The notes under the pieces: generated by a model | The model's input: only the letters and a program-made list of their open reading frames with translations | The model's database searches: none | Told to the model about the DNA's origin: nothing | In this document: one piece after another, positions 15,029 through 25,314 of the stretch | Layout of the letters: each line of letters opens with the position of its first letter | How positions within the stretch are numbered: the first letter of the stretch is position 1 | Translations under genes and position numbers: made by a program | From: Mycolicibacterium sp. MU0050 | GTDB taxonomy: Bacteria > Actinomycetota > Actinomycetes > Mycobacteriales > Mycobacteriaceae | DNA length: 64,000 nucleotides | Direction of reading: 5' to 3' | Assembly: GCF_963378085.1 (NCBI RefSeq) | Contig: NZ_OY726395.1 | Coordinates: forward strand, 2,666,001 to 2,730,000

Positions 15029-15067
15029 GAACTGTGCTCCTGCTCCATCGGCTACTGCTATCCGTCA

Positions 15068-15895
15068 TTACTTGTCGTCGGTGAAGACCGGGTCTCTCTT
15101 CTGAGCGCGCGCGGCCACCGCTTCTTCGAAGTTTCCGGTGAGTAGGCGCACGTAGAGTTGGCCCAGGCCTTCAGCCTGCATATGCCCCTCCAGGGTAGCG
15201 GCGTCCAGTCCACTCCATAGTGTGCGCTTCGTCAACTCGATTCCGGGCCGCGAGAACGTCGCGATGCGTTCGGCCATCGCCAGACAGGTCGGCAGCAGAT
15301 CGGCGTCGGGGACCCGCTGGGACACCAGCCCGATGCGCTCGGCCTCCACGGCGTCCACGTCGCGACCGGTGAGCATCAGTTCGAAGGCGCGCGAGGTACC
15401 GATCGCCCGCGGCAGCAAGAAGCTCAGCCCCAGTTCACTGGCGGTCAGGCCGTTGTTGATGCCCGCGGCGCGAAAGTACGCCGCGGCGCCGGCCACCCGG
15501 ATGTCACAGGCCAGCGCCAGGCACATCCCGCCGCCGATGGCGGCGCCGTTGACGGCCGCGATCACCGGCTGATGCATCCGCCGCAACCCGAGGATCACGT
15601 CGTCGAGCACCTGCATGGAGCGCAGCCCGAACGTCGGGCGCGTCAGGCCCTCGACGTGCGGCACGCTGCCGGCCGACTTGTGATCGGCGCCCGAGGAGAA
15701 GCCGTGACCCGCGCCGGTGAGGACCACCGCGCGAACATCGTTGTCGTGCTTGACCTCATCGAGAATCCGGCGCAACGGCACCATCACGTCAAAGGCCATC
15801 GAGTTCATCCGCTCGGGGCGGTTCAGCGTGATGACCGCGACCCTCGGGCGCGGGTGGTCGACCTGGACGAATTCCGAGACACCGTCAGCGTTCAC
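15068..15895 (-). CDS. echA12: enoyl-CoA hydratase/isomerase family protein
   Basis: A 275-residue crotonase-fold protein most like EchA12 (Rv1472). The oxyanion-hole regions are GFSSGADHKSAG (about residue 65) and NGAAIGGGMCLALACDI (about residue 118). The helix with the family catalytic position reads NNGLTASELGLSFLLPR. It probably hydrates or isomerises enoyl-CoA in fatty-acid or lipid metabolism; the substrate is unknown. The GTG start has TAGCGT 6 bases before it and is likely leaderless. It lies 39 bases downstream of the ABC-F gene's upstream neighbour region, following trxB1 on the same strand. Confidence 0.88.
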   Translation of the reverse strand: MNADGVSEFVQVDHPRPRVAVITLNRPERMNSMAFDVMVPLRRILDEVKHDNDVRAVVLTGAGHGFSSGADHKSAGSVPHVEGLTRPTFGLRSMQVLDDVILGLRRMHQPVIAAVNGAAIGGGMCLALACDIRVAGAAAYFRAAGINNGLTASELGLSFLLPRAIGTSRAFELMLTGRDVDAVEAERIGLVSQRVPDADLLPTCLAMAERIATFSRPGIELTKRTLWSGLDAATLEGHMQAEGLGQLYVRLLTGNFEEAVAARAQKRDPVFTDDK

Positions 15896-15901
15896 CTCCG
15901 C

Positions 15902-15907
15902 ACGCTA
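15902..15907 (-). promoter_or_regulatory. leaderless promoter -10 of echA12
   Basis: TAGCGT on the minus strand is followed by 6 bases and the GTG start at 15895, the spacing of leaderless transcripts. An apparent GGAGG directly abuts the start and is too close to serve as a ribosome site. Confidence 0.5.
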
Positions 15908-15940
15908 TCGCGTGCGCGCCGCGGCACGGGTCAGGTGCGC

Positions 15941-16306
15941 TCAGGCGTCCTTGGTGTCGGCCTGCTCCTGGAGCGCCGCGTCGATATCGAAATCCTTCAC
16001 CTGCTGGATCAGGTCTTCCAACGCCGCGGGTGGAAGCGCGCCGGCCTGGTTGAACACCAGCTTGCCCTTCTTGAACGCCATCAAGGTCGGGATGGAACGG
16101 ATCTCGGCGGCGGCCGCGAGCTCCTGTTCGGCCTCGGTGTCGACCTTGGCGAACACCACGTCGGGATGCTTCTCGGACGATGCCTCGAACGTCGGCGCGA
16201 AGGCCCGACACGGCCCGCACCACGACGCCCAGAAGTCGATCAACACGATGTCGTTGCCGGTGACCGTTTCGTTGAACCGATCCGCGGTGAGGTCTGTGGT
16301 AGCCAC
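15941..16306 (-). CDS. trxB1: thioredoxin
   Basis: A 121-residue thioredoxin (Rv1471, misleadingly named trxB1). The redox-active site is WCGPC with Cys30 and Cys33, followed by the cis-proline loop RSIPTLMAFKKG. It reduces protein disulfides in the cytoplasm together with thioredoxin reductase. The GTG at 16306 gives the normal N-terminus ATTDLTADRFNETV. The frame stays open further upstream only because it runs into the decayed GH16 gene. In M. tuberculosis trxA and ctpD lie next to it; here that side is replaced by the variable patch. Confidence 0.93.
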   Translation of the reverse strand: MATTDLTADRFNETVTGNDIVLIDFWASWCGPCRAFAPTFEASSEKHPDVVFAKVDTEAEQELAAAAEIRSIPTLMAFKKGKLVFNQAGALPPAALEDLIQQVKDFDIDAALQEQADTKDA

Positions 16307-16353
16307 GTGAGTCCTAACGTCGGCATGGCGGGCAATGTTCCCCACCGACCCTG

Positions 16354-16560
16354 TCACACCGGACCCAGCTGGTAAACCCGCACCCAGCCGACCTGCATCT
16401 GCTGCGGAGCGAAGCCTCATCGGGGCCGGATCGCCCGCCCACGGGTTTCCGACCGCGATGTTAATGATCAGGTAGTGCGACCAAGCGCCGGAGAAGGGGG
16501 GCCCGTTGCCGCCCGGCACCTCGGCGATGTCCACCTCGCCCTGCCGCAGCCGCGTCGAAG
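16354..16560 (-). pseudogene. remnant of a glycoside hydrolase family 16 gene
   Basis: On the minus strand the frame reads GEVDIAE, the GH16 catalytic motif (E-x-D-x-x-E). Only 13 residues later it reads HYLIINIAVG, which in intact enzymes is roughly 90 residues downstream. After WAGDPAP the frame is lost, and a frame shifted by one base continues with FAPQQMQVGWVRVYQ, the typical GH16 C-terminus, to a stop at 16354-16356. So the gene has lost its N-terminal half, has an internal deletion and has a frameshift. Intact relatives hydrolyse beta-glucans. It lies between trxB1 and the P450 remnant. Confidence 0.7.
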
Positions 16561-16568
16561 TTGACGCT

Positions 16569-16582
16569 GTGACGGCCGTCAC
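16569..16582. promoter_or_regulatory. 14-bp perfect palindrome upstream of the P450 remnant
   Basis: GTGACGGCCGTCAC is fully symmetric and lies about 49 bases before the 48-codon P450 remnant. A TATGTT hexamer follows at 16595-16600. It looks like an operator for a dimeric regulator of the TetR type. The regulator is not known; the TetR gene at 16891 is the nearest candidate. Confidence 0.4.
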
Positions 16583-16630
16583 CGTAACTCGATCTATGTT
16601 TGGTTTTCTGGCGAGCTGAGGAGCACTGCC

Positions 16631-16777
16631 ATGCCGACAGGTCTGGCCCCCGCCGACACCGTGGCCGCCGTGGACATCGCCACGGTCAACGTGTTCGACC
16701 CACACTGGTCGAACTGGGCATATAGCCTGACCAAGCTGCCGGTGACGTTCGCGCCCGGACCGCGGCGGGAAGGGTGA
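16631..16777 (+). pseudogene. internally deleted cytochrome P450, 48 codons, frame intact
   Basis: The short frame encodes the N-terminus of a P450 (VNVFDPHW, compare VDIFDPRW in the intact P450 nearby). It is joined directly to a P450 C-terminus (SNWAYSLTKLPVTFAPGPR, compare SHWAHGLSAMPIRFTPGPR). About 370 central residues, including the ExxR helix and the haem-binding Cys loop, are missing, so it cannot be a P450 enzyme. The join is in frame near a repeated Trp codon. A good ribosome site (GAGGAG) still precedes the ATG. It is either a deletion relic or, less likely, an expressed microprotein. Confidence 0.65.
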
Positions 16778-16847
16778 ACTGACGGAGCGGTCGCCGACTC
16801 TCAGAAAGGCGCCTCGGCGCCTCCCGACCGATCCGATGGCGCACGCT

Positions 16848-16869
16848 TATTCTGACCCGGCGCGCCGGG
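16848..16869 (+). promoter_or_regulatory. promoter and palindromic operator of the TetR gene
   Basis: TATTCT at 16848-16853 has the form of a -10 hexamer. It is followed at once by the perfect 14-bp palindrome CCCGGCGCGCCGGG (16856-16869), which would cover the transcription start, 22 bases before the TetR ATG. This layout suits autorepression. It is inferred from symmetry and position. Confidence 0.45.
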
Positions 16870-16890
16870 GCAGGACGGATAGGTAGGGAT

Positions 16891-17451
16891 ATGCACAAGA
16901 TCGTGGACCGCGAGGACTATTTCTCGGCGGCTATCGACATCCTGGCCGAGGCCGATCACGGCGGCCTCAAGCTCACGCCGCTGTGCCGGCGGCTGCAGGT
17001 CACCACCGGGTCGTTCTATCACTACTTCGCCAGCTGGGCGGTTTTCCGCACCGAGCTGCTGGAGTTCTGGCTGAACGACCGCACGTTGAACCTGGCCAAT
17101 ACCGCCCGTCGGCTCGACGATCCCCAGGTGTCGCTGACCACGCTGGTGGAGATGGCCTGCGACCTGCCCCACCGCGCCGAAGCAGCCATCCGCGCCTGGT
17201 CACACAGCGACGCGGAGGTACGTCAGGTCCAGACCACCGTCGACGAGCAGCGCTACCAGGTCACCTACGACACGGTGCTGCGCCTGCACAGGGACCCGGA
17301 CGAGGCCGAGACCATCGCGCGCCTCACCAATTTTATCCTGACCGGATACCAGCAGACCCAACCGCTACCGGATGTCGAGCACCTGCGCCGGTTGTTGGGA
17401 ATGGTCCTGACGCAGATGCTGACCCCGGAAGCTGCCCGCACCGAAAGCTAG
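16891..17451 (+). CDS. TetR-family transcriptional regulator
   Basis: A 186-residue regulator. The helix-turn-helix lies early: LTPLCRRLQVTTGSFYHYF, residues 28-46, with the YHYF end typical of TetR proteins. It is followed by a helical ligand-binding region without recognisable ligand motifs. It converges on the P450 gene, 12 bases apart, and carries a palindrome over its own promoter. It may control the P450 and formerly the decayed neighbours, but this is only inferred from position. Confidence 0.85.
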   Translation: MHKIVDREDYFSAAIDILAEADHGGLKLTPLCRRLQVTTGSFYHYFASWAVFRTELLEFWLNDRTLNLANTARRLDDPQVSLTTLVEMACDLPHRAEAAIRAWSHSDAEVRQVQTTVDEQRYQVTYDTVLRLHRDPDEAETIARLTNFILTGYQQTQPLPDVEHLRRLLGMVLTQMLTPEAARTES

Positions 17452-17463
17452 TACGGGACAGCC

Positions 17464-18717
17464 TCAGTCGTCCAAGCCGAGCCGCGGGCCGGGGGTGAAG
17501 CGGATCGGCATGGCGCTCAGCCCGTGCGCCCAGTGCGAGGGCACGAGTTCCGGCGTGCCGGCCAGTTCGATGTCCTTCATCCGGCGCAGGATCTCTTCGA
17601 ACGTGACCCGCAGTTCCAGCCGGGCCAGGCTGGCGCCGAGGCAGAAGTGCCGGCCGCCGCCCCCGAAGGCCTGGTGGTCGGGCTTGGGGCGGTGGATGTC
17701 GAAGGTGTCGGCGTCGGCGAAGACGGCCTCGTCACGCGACCCGCTGCCGTACCACATGACGATCTTGTCGCCCTCGGCGATGGCCTTGCCGCCGACCTCG
17801 ACATCGCGGGTGGCCGTGCGGGCGAACCACTGCACCACCGTGGTCCAGCGCAGGATCTCCTCGATGGCACCCGGCAGCAGGCTTGGGTCGGCATAGAGTT
17901 CCTGCAGCGCCTCCGGATGGTTGAGCAACGTGAGCAATCCGGTGGCGGTGGTGTTGCGGGTGGTGTCGTTCCCGGCGAACGCCAACAGCCCGAACACCGC
18001 CACGATCTCCAGTTCGTTGAGCTGCTCGCCGTCGACCTCGGCGTTGCGCAGCCGCATCACCAGCGAGTCCTCGACGGCTTCTGTCGTCTGCCGCTCGATC
18101 TGCTGGGCCAGATATCCACCCATCTCGCCGAAGACGTCCAGCGCGGCCGAGGATTCCGATACCCGGACCGCCTTCTCGATCCGCTCGGTCCAGTCGAACC
18201 AGGTCTGCATGTCGTCTTCGGGCACGCCCATGAGCTCCATCAGCACGCCCAAGGGGATGGGGACCGCGACGTCGCTGACGAAGTCGCACGACCCGGTTTC
18301 GATGAACTTGTCGATGGTGCGGGTCACCCGCGCGCGGATCCCCTCCTCCAGCTTCGCCACCGAGGCCGGGGTGAAGACCTTCGCCAGGATCTTGCGGTAG
18401 CGAGTGTGCTGGGGCGGATCCATCACCAGCATCATGGTGCGCATGACGTCCAGCGGGACCACCTGGTCGGGGTTGATGTACACCCCGCCCCGGGCGCTGG
18501 AGAAGGTCTCCGAGTCGTGGCTGATCCGGTGGATGTCGGCGTGTCGGAACACCGACCAGTAGCCGGTGCCGTCGGGGTTCTGATACCAGTGCACGGGCGC
18601 CTCGGCCCGCAAGCGAGCGAACAGTTCGTGCGGTGGGCCGTCCACCCACCACCGCGGATCGAAAATATCGACCTCGGCAACGTTCGCGCTGGTGCTGGTG
18701 CTGGTCTCGATCGACAT
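17464..18717 (-). CDS. cytochrome P450
   Basis: An intact 417-residue soluble bacterial P450 monooxygenase. The I-helix oxygen motif is FAGNDTT, the ExxR motif is in IEEILRW, and the haem loop FGGGGRHFCLGA places the iron ligand at Cys359. The ATG at 18717 is chosen because AGGGAG lies 7 bases upstream; GTG/ATG codons up to 18741 are alternatives. The overall form recalls the mycobacterial steroid and lipid hydroxylases of the CYP125/CYP142/CYP124 kind, but the CYP family cannot be fixed by eye. No ferredoxin gene is adjacent, so its electron donor is elsewhere. Confidence 0.93.
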   Translation of the reverse strand: MSIETSTSTSANVAEVDIFDPRWWVDGPPHELFARLRAEAPVHWYQNPDGTGYWSVFRHADIHRISHDSETFSSARGGVYINPDQVVPLDVMRTMMLVMDPPQHTRYRKILAKVFTPASVAKLEEGIRARVTRTIDKFIETGSCDFVSDVAVPIPLGVLMELMGVPEDDMQTWFDWTERIEKAVRVSESSAALDVFGEMGGYLAQQIERQTTEAVEDSLVMRLRNAEVDGEQLNELEIVAVFGLLAFAGNDTTRNTTATGLLTLLNHPEALQELYADPSLLPGAIEEILRWTTVVQWFARTATRDVEVGGKAIAEGDKIVMWYGSGSRDEAVFADADTFDIHRPKPDHQAFGGGGRHFCLGASLARLELRVTFEEILRRMKDIELAGTPELVPSHWAHGLSAMPIRFTPGPRLGLDD

Positions 18718-18832
18718 CGCGCTCTCCCTGGGCATCACCACAACCTACATAACCGAACTTATCTTACTGTAACGGTGATCACAGTTCAACGCTCGACACC
18801 GGGACTCAGCAGTCGGCGGGCGGCAGAAACGC

Positions 18833-18859
18833 GCTGAGCCGCGCACAGCGCGGCTCAGC
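18833..18859 (-). terminator. terminator of the suf operon
   Basis: A perfect 12-bp stem (GCTGAGCCGCGC with GCGCGGCTCAGC) closes a 3-base loop, 18 bases after the sufT stop, followed on the minus strand by GCGTTTCTG. This is the strongest hairpin seen in the window and separates the suf operon from the P450 gene downstream on the same strand side. Confidence 0.75.
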
Positions 18860-18877
18860 AACGATCGAGTCGGTCCG

Positions 18878-19219
18878 TCAGACGGTGAAACCGAGGGCGC
18901 GCAACTGCTCGCGCCCGTCCTCGGTGATCTTGTCCGGACCCCACGGCGGGTTCCAGACCCAGTTGATCTTGATCTCGTTGACCAACCCGGACCCCACCAA
19001 CGCCTGCCGGGACTGGTCTTCGATGACGTCGGTCAACGGGCACGCCGGAGAGGTCAGCGTCATGTCGATCAACGCCACGGGACCGGACTCACCCTCCTCC
19101 AAGTTCAGCCCGTAGACCAGGCCGAGGTCGACGACATTGATGCCCAACTCGGGGTCCACCACGTCGTGCATGGCCTCCTCGAGATCGGCGATCACATTGT
19201 CACTGGCGGTTTCGCTCAT
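18878..19219 (-). CDS. sufT: SufT, MIP18/DUF59 family iron-sulfur maturation factor
   Basis: A 113-residue protein (Rv1466) of the MIP18 family, which helps load Fe-S clusters into client proteins. The family core is DVVDPELGINVVDLGLVY near residues 18-35 and LTSPACPLTDVIEDQ with the conserved Cys. The ATG overlaps the sufU stop as ATGA. It is the last gene of the suf operon and is followed by a strong hairpin. Confidence 0.93.
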   Translation of the reverse strand: MSETASDNVIADLEEAMHDVVDPELGINVVDLGLVYGLNLEEGESGPVALIDMTLTSPACPLTDVIEDQSRQALVGSGLVNEIKINWVWNPPWGPDKITEDGREQLRALGFTV

Positions 19220-19667
19220 GATGCTCTCTCCTCGGTCGCTTGGGTCACCGCATCCTTGAAGGCCATCCAGCCCAGCAGCGCGCACTTCACGCGCGCCGGG
19301 TACTTGGCCACGCCCGCAAACGCGATGCCATCACCCAACACATCCTCGTCGCCTACAACGTTGCCCCGTGACGAAATCATCTCCGTGAACGAGGCCACCG
19401 TCTTCAACGCGTCACCCACAGTCTGCCCGATCACCTGGTCGGTCAACACCGAAGTCGCCGCCTGGCTGATGGAACAGCCCTGGCCGTCGTAGGAGACGTC
19501 GGTGACCGTCTCGTTGTCCTCGGACAACGCGACCCGCAACCGCACCTCGTCACCGCAGGTCGGGTTCACGTGGAAGACCTCGGCGGCAAATGGCTCCCGG
19601 AGGCCACGATGGTGCGGGTGCTTGTAATGGTCCAGGATCACTTCCTGGTACATCTGCTCCATCCGCA

Positions 19668-19668
<1 letters not shown>
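19216..19668 (-). CDS. sufU: SufU, sulfur transfer/scaffold protein of Fe-S assembly
   Basis: A 150-residue zinc protein that accepts sulfur from SufS. The metal and acceptor residues Cys38 and Asp40 (PTCGD), Cys65 (QGCSIS) and Cys129 (VKCALLGW) are all present, as in SufU of Gram-positive bacteria. Its start overlaps the sufS stop by one base (TGATG), and its stop overlaps the sufT start, so translation is coupled. Confidence 0.96.
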
Positions 19669-22911
<3,243 letters not shown>

Positions 22912-24357
22912 TTAGCCGACCGCACCTTCCATCTGCAGCTCGATCAACCGGTTGAGCTCCAGCGCGTACTCCATGGGGAGTTCCTTGGCGATCGGCTCGA
23001 CGAAACCGCGCACCACCATCGCCATGGCCTCCTCTTCGGTCAGGCCTCGGCTCATCAGGTAGAACAGCTGATCCTCGCTGACCTTGGACACGGTGGCCTC
23101 GTGGCCCATCGTGACGTCGTCCTCACGGACGTCGACATAGGGATAGGTGTCCGAGCGGCTGATGGTGTCGACCAGCAGCGCGTCGCATTCCACGTTGGAG
23201 CGAGATCCCGTGGCGCCCTTGTTGATCTGGACCAGACCGCGGTAGGACGCCCGGCCGCCGCCACGGGCGACGGACTTGGACACGATGTTGCTCGAGGTGT
23301 TGGGCGCCAGGTGCAGCATCTTCGCGCCGGTGTCCTGGTGCTGCCCCGCACCGGCGAACGCCACCGAGAGCACCTCGCCCTTGGCGTGCTCACCGGTCAT
23401 CCACACCGCCGGATACTTCATGGTCACCTTGGAGCCGATGTTGCCGTCGACCCATTCCATGGTGGCGCCGGCCTCGGCGCGGGCCCGCTTGGTCACCAGG
23501 TTGTAGACGTTGTTCGACCAGTTCTGGATGGTCGTGTAGCGGCACCGGCCACCGGCCTTGACGATGATCTCCACGACGGCGCTGTGCAGCGAGTCGCTCT
23601 TGTAGATCGGCGCGGTACAACCCTCGACGTAGTGCACGTAGGCGCCCTCGTCGACGATGATCAGGGTGCGCTCGAACTGCCCCATGTTCTCGGTGTTGAT
23701 CCGGAAATAGGCCTGCAGCGGGATGTCGACGTGCACGCCCGGCGGCACGTAGATGAACGACCCGCCCGACCAGACCGCGGTGTTCAGCGCGGAGAACTTG
23801 TTGTCACCGGCCGGGATGACCGTGCCGAAGTGCTCCTTGAAGACCTCGGGGTGTTCCTTCAGCGCGGTGTCGGTGTCCAGGAAGATGACGCCCTGGGCCT
23901 CGAGATCCTCGCGGATCGAGTGATAGACCACCTCGGACTCGTACTGGGCCGCGACGCCGGAGACCAGCCGCTGCTTCTCCGCCTCCGGGATGCCGAGCCG
24001 GTCATAGGTGTTCTTGATGTCGGCCGGCAGGTCGTCCCAGGTGGCTGCCTGCTTCTCGCTGGACCGGACGAAGTACTTGATGTTGTCGAAGTCGATCCCG
24101 TCCAGGTCGGAGCCCCACTTGGGCATCGGCTTCTTGTCGAAGGTCCGCAGCGCCTTCAGCCGGATGTCGAGCATCCACTCGGGCTCGCTCTTCTTGGCCG
24201 AGATGTCGCGGACGACCTCCTCGGACAGACCGCGCTGGGCGCTGGCGCCCGCGACGTCGGAGTCGGACCAGCCGTAGCCGTAGTTGCCCAGGGCGGCCAG
24301 CGTCTCCTCCTGGGTGAGGGTCTCGGGTGCGGCCCCGGCTTCCGGTGTGAGTGTCAT
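22912..24357 (-). CDS. sufB: SufB, Fe-S cluster assembly scaffold subunit
   Basis: A 481-residue scaffold protein on which the cluster is built. The core YVEGCTAP, the [18 protein letters not shown] region and the C-terminal end [20 protein letters not shown] are intact. In M. tuberculosis the sufB gene is interrupted by a self-splicing intein; here the protein is continuous and of normal uninterrupted length. It follows sufR by 100 bases with no obvious terminator between them. Confidence 0.97.
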   Translation of the reverse strand: MTLTPEAGAAPETLTQEETLAALGNYGYGWSDSDVAGASAQRGLSEEVVRDISAKKSEPEWMLDIRLKALRTFDKKPMPKWGSDLDGIDFDNIKYFVRSSEKQAATWDDLPADIKNTYDRLGIPEAEKQRLVSGVAAQYESEVVYHSIREDLEAQGVIFLDTDTALKEHPEVFKEHFGTVIPAGDNKFSALNTAVWSGGSFIYVPPGVHVDIPLQAYFRINTENMGQFERTLIIVDEGAYVHYVEGCTAPIYKSDSLHSAVVEIIVKAGGRCRYTTIQNWSNNVYNLVTKRARAEAGATMEWVDGNIGSKVTMKYPAVWMTGEHAKGEVLSVAFAGAGQHQDTGAKMLHLAPNTSSNIVSKSVARGGGRASYRGLVQINKGATGSRSNVECDALLVDTISRSDTYPYVDVREDDVTMGHEATVSKVSEDQLFYLMSRGLTEEEAMAMVVRGFVEPIAKELPMEYALELNRLIELQMEGAVG

Positions 24358-24457
24358 TCCGACACACTCCTTTTGCTCTGTCGATTCTGTCGTGTACTCC
24401 GGACACTGGGCTGCGGACCGGAGATCGTGCTCGGGTGATGCTGTTGTCGCGGCGGCC

Positions 24458-25162
24458 TCATGCCCGGGCCGGGCTGAGCGGGACGTGGGTGGTACAGGCG
24501 CAGTCCCCGTTGACGATGGTCGCGAGCCGCTGCACGTGAGTGCCGAGCACCTCGGACATGGCCGCCTGCTCCGCCTCGCAGAGTTCCGGGAACTGCTCGG
24601 CGACGTGCGACACCGGGCAGTGGTGCTGGCAGATCTGCACGCCCTCGATCGGCCCCGGTACCCGCGAGGTGGTGGTGGCGTATCCGGCCCGGGTCAGCGC
24701 ATCGGCGATCCGGTCGGCCGCGGCCTCGACATCTTCGTCGCTGTCGCTCGGTGCCGGCTCCACGTCCGCCAGGATGGTGTCGATGCGACTCCGGGCGAAG
24801 GCGTGGACCGCTGCGTCTCCGCCGATTTCCCGCAGCTGCCGCATGGCCGCCGAGGCCAGGTCGTCGTAGGCGTGGTCGAGCTTGGCGCGACCGGCCGCGG
24901 TGAGCTGGTAGCGCTTGGCGGGACGGCCCCGCCCCGCTTGCTGCCAGGGTGCCGCCGCGTGAGCTTGGGCATCCCCCGCCTCGATGAGCGCATCGAGATG
25001 GCGACGGACCCCCGCCGCCGACAAGCCCAGCTTCGCACCGACCTGGCTCGCGGTGATGGGACCGGACTCCAGCAGCAGTCGAACGATGGCACTGCGGGTG
25101 TGACCGTCCTGGGCATGCAGCGGCGCCTCGGGGGCGCGCTGAACCGTCGGACGTATTTTCAC
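24458..25162 (-). CDS. sufR: SufR, Fe-S-sensing repressor of the suf operon
   Basis: A 234-residue winged-helix regulator (Rv1460). The DNA-binding part is [20 protein letters not shown] near residues 37-56. The C-terminal part holds the cluster-binding cysteines in ICQHHCP, FPELCE and NGDCACTTH. It represses suf genes when it carries its cluster and lets go when the cluster is damaged or lacking. The GTG at 25162 is chosen: the helix-turn-helix begins soon after it, and a CACACT -10 lies 6 bases upstream. The frame stays open to 25291, but that stretch has no family likeness. It is the first gene of the suf operon. Confidence 0.9.
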   Translation of the reverse strand: MKIRPTVQRAPEAPLHAQDGHTRSAIVRLLLESGPITASQVGAKLGLSAAGVRRHLDALIEAGDAQAHAAAPWQQAGRGRPAKRYQLTAAGRAKLDHAYDDLASAAMRQLREIGGDAAVHAFARSRIDTILADVEPAPSDSDEDVEAAADRIADALTRAGYATTTSRVPGPIEGVQICQHHCPVSHVAEQFPELCEAEQAAMSEVLGTHVQRLATIVNGDCACTTHVPLSPARA

Positions 25163-25174
25163 AACACCAGTGTG
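25159..25174 (-). promoter_or_regulatory. SufR operator overlapping the sufR -10 and start codon
   Basis: On the minus strand ACACTGGTGTTGTGA (25159-25173) is an exact match to the ACACT-N5-TGTGA inverted repeat reported as the SufR site in M. tuberculosis. It covers the candidate -10 CACACT (25169-25174), the start point and the GTG start codon itself. Binding there would directly block a leaderless sufR transcript. Confidence 0.75.
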
Positions 25175-25302
25175 ACGCAATTCCGTGGGCGAATCCAGCA
25201 AGGGCACCCTTAGTGACCCCTGGGAGGCTGTCGAAAAGGTCACACCCTGGTCGGGGAATATCCAACCAGGGTCGCCCGGCCGGCCCCGCACCGGGCGCCG
25301 AC

Positions 25303-25308
25303 TAAGCT
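25303..25308 (+). promoter_or_regulatory. leaderless promoter -10 of mptB
   Basis: TAAGCT is followed by 6 bases and the GTG start of mptB at 25315, so the mRNA likely begins at the start codon. The divergent sufR promoter is about 130 bases away. Confidence 0.55.
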
Positions 25309-25314
25309 GCCCAC

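Noticed and set aside
15941..16705. A 254-residue thioredoxin with an N-terminal extension
   Set aside because: The extension is the decayed GH16 gene in the same frame; the GTG at 16306 gives a normal thioredoxin.
16307..16890. An insertion sequence causing the deletions
   Set aside because: No transposase frame, terminal inverted repeats or target duplications are visible; the junctions look like plain deletions.
22912..24357. An intein in sufB as in M. tuberculosis
   Set aside because: The protein is continuous and of normal length with no splice-junction motifs.
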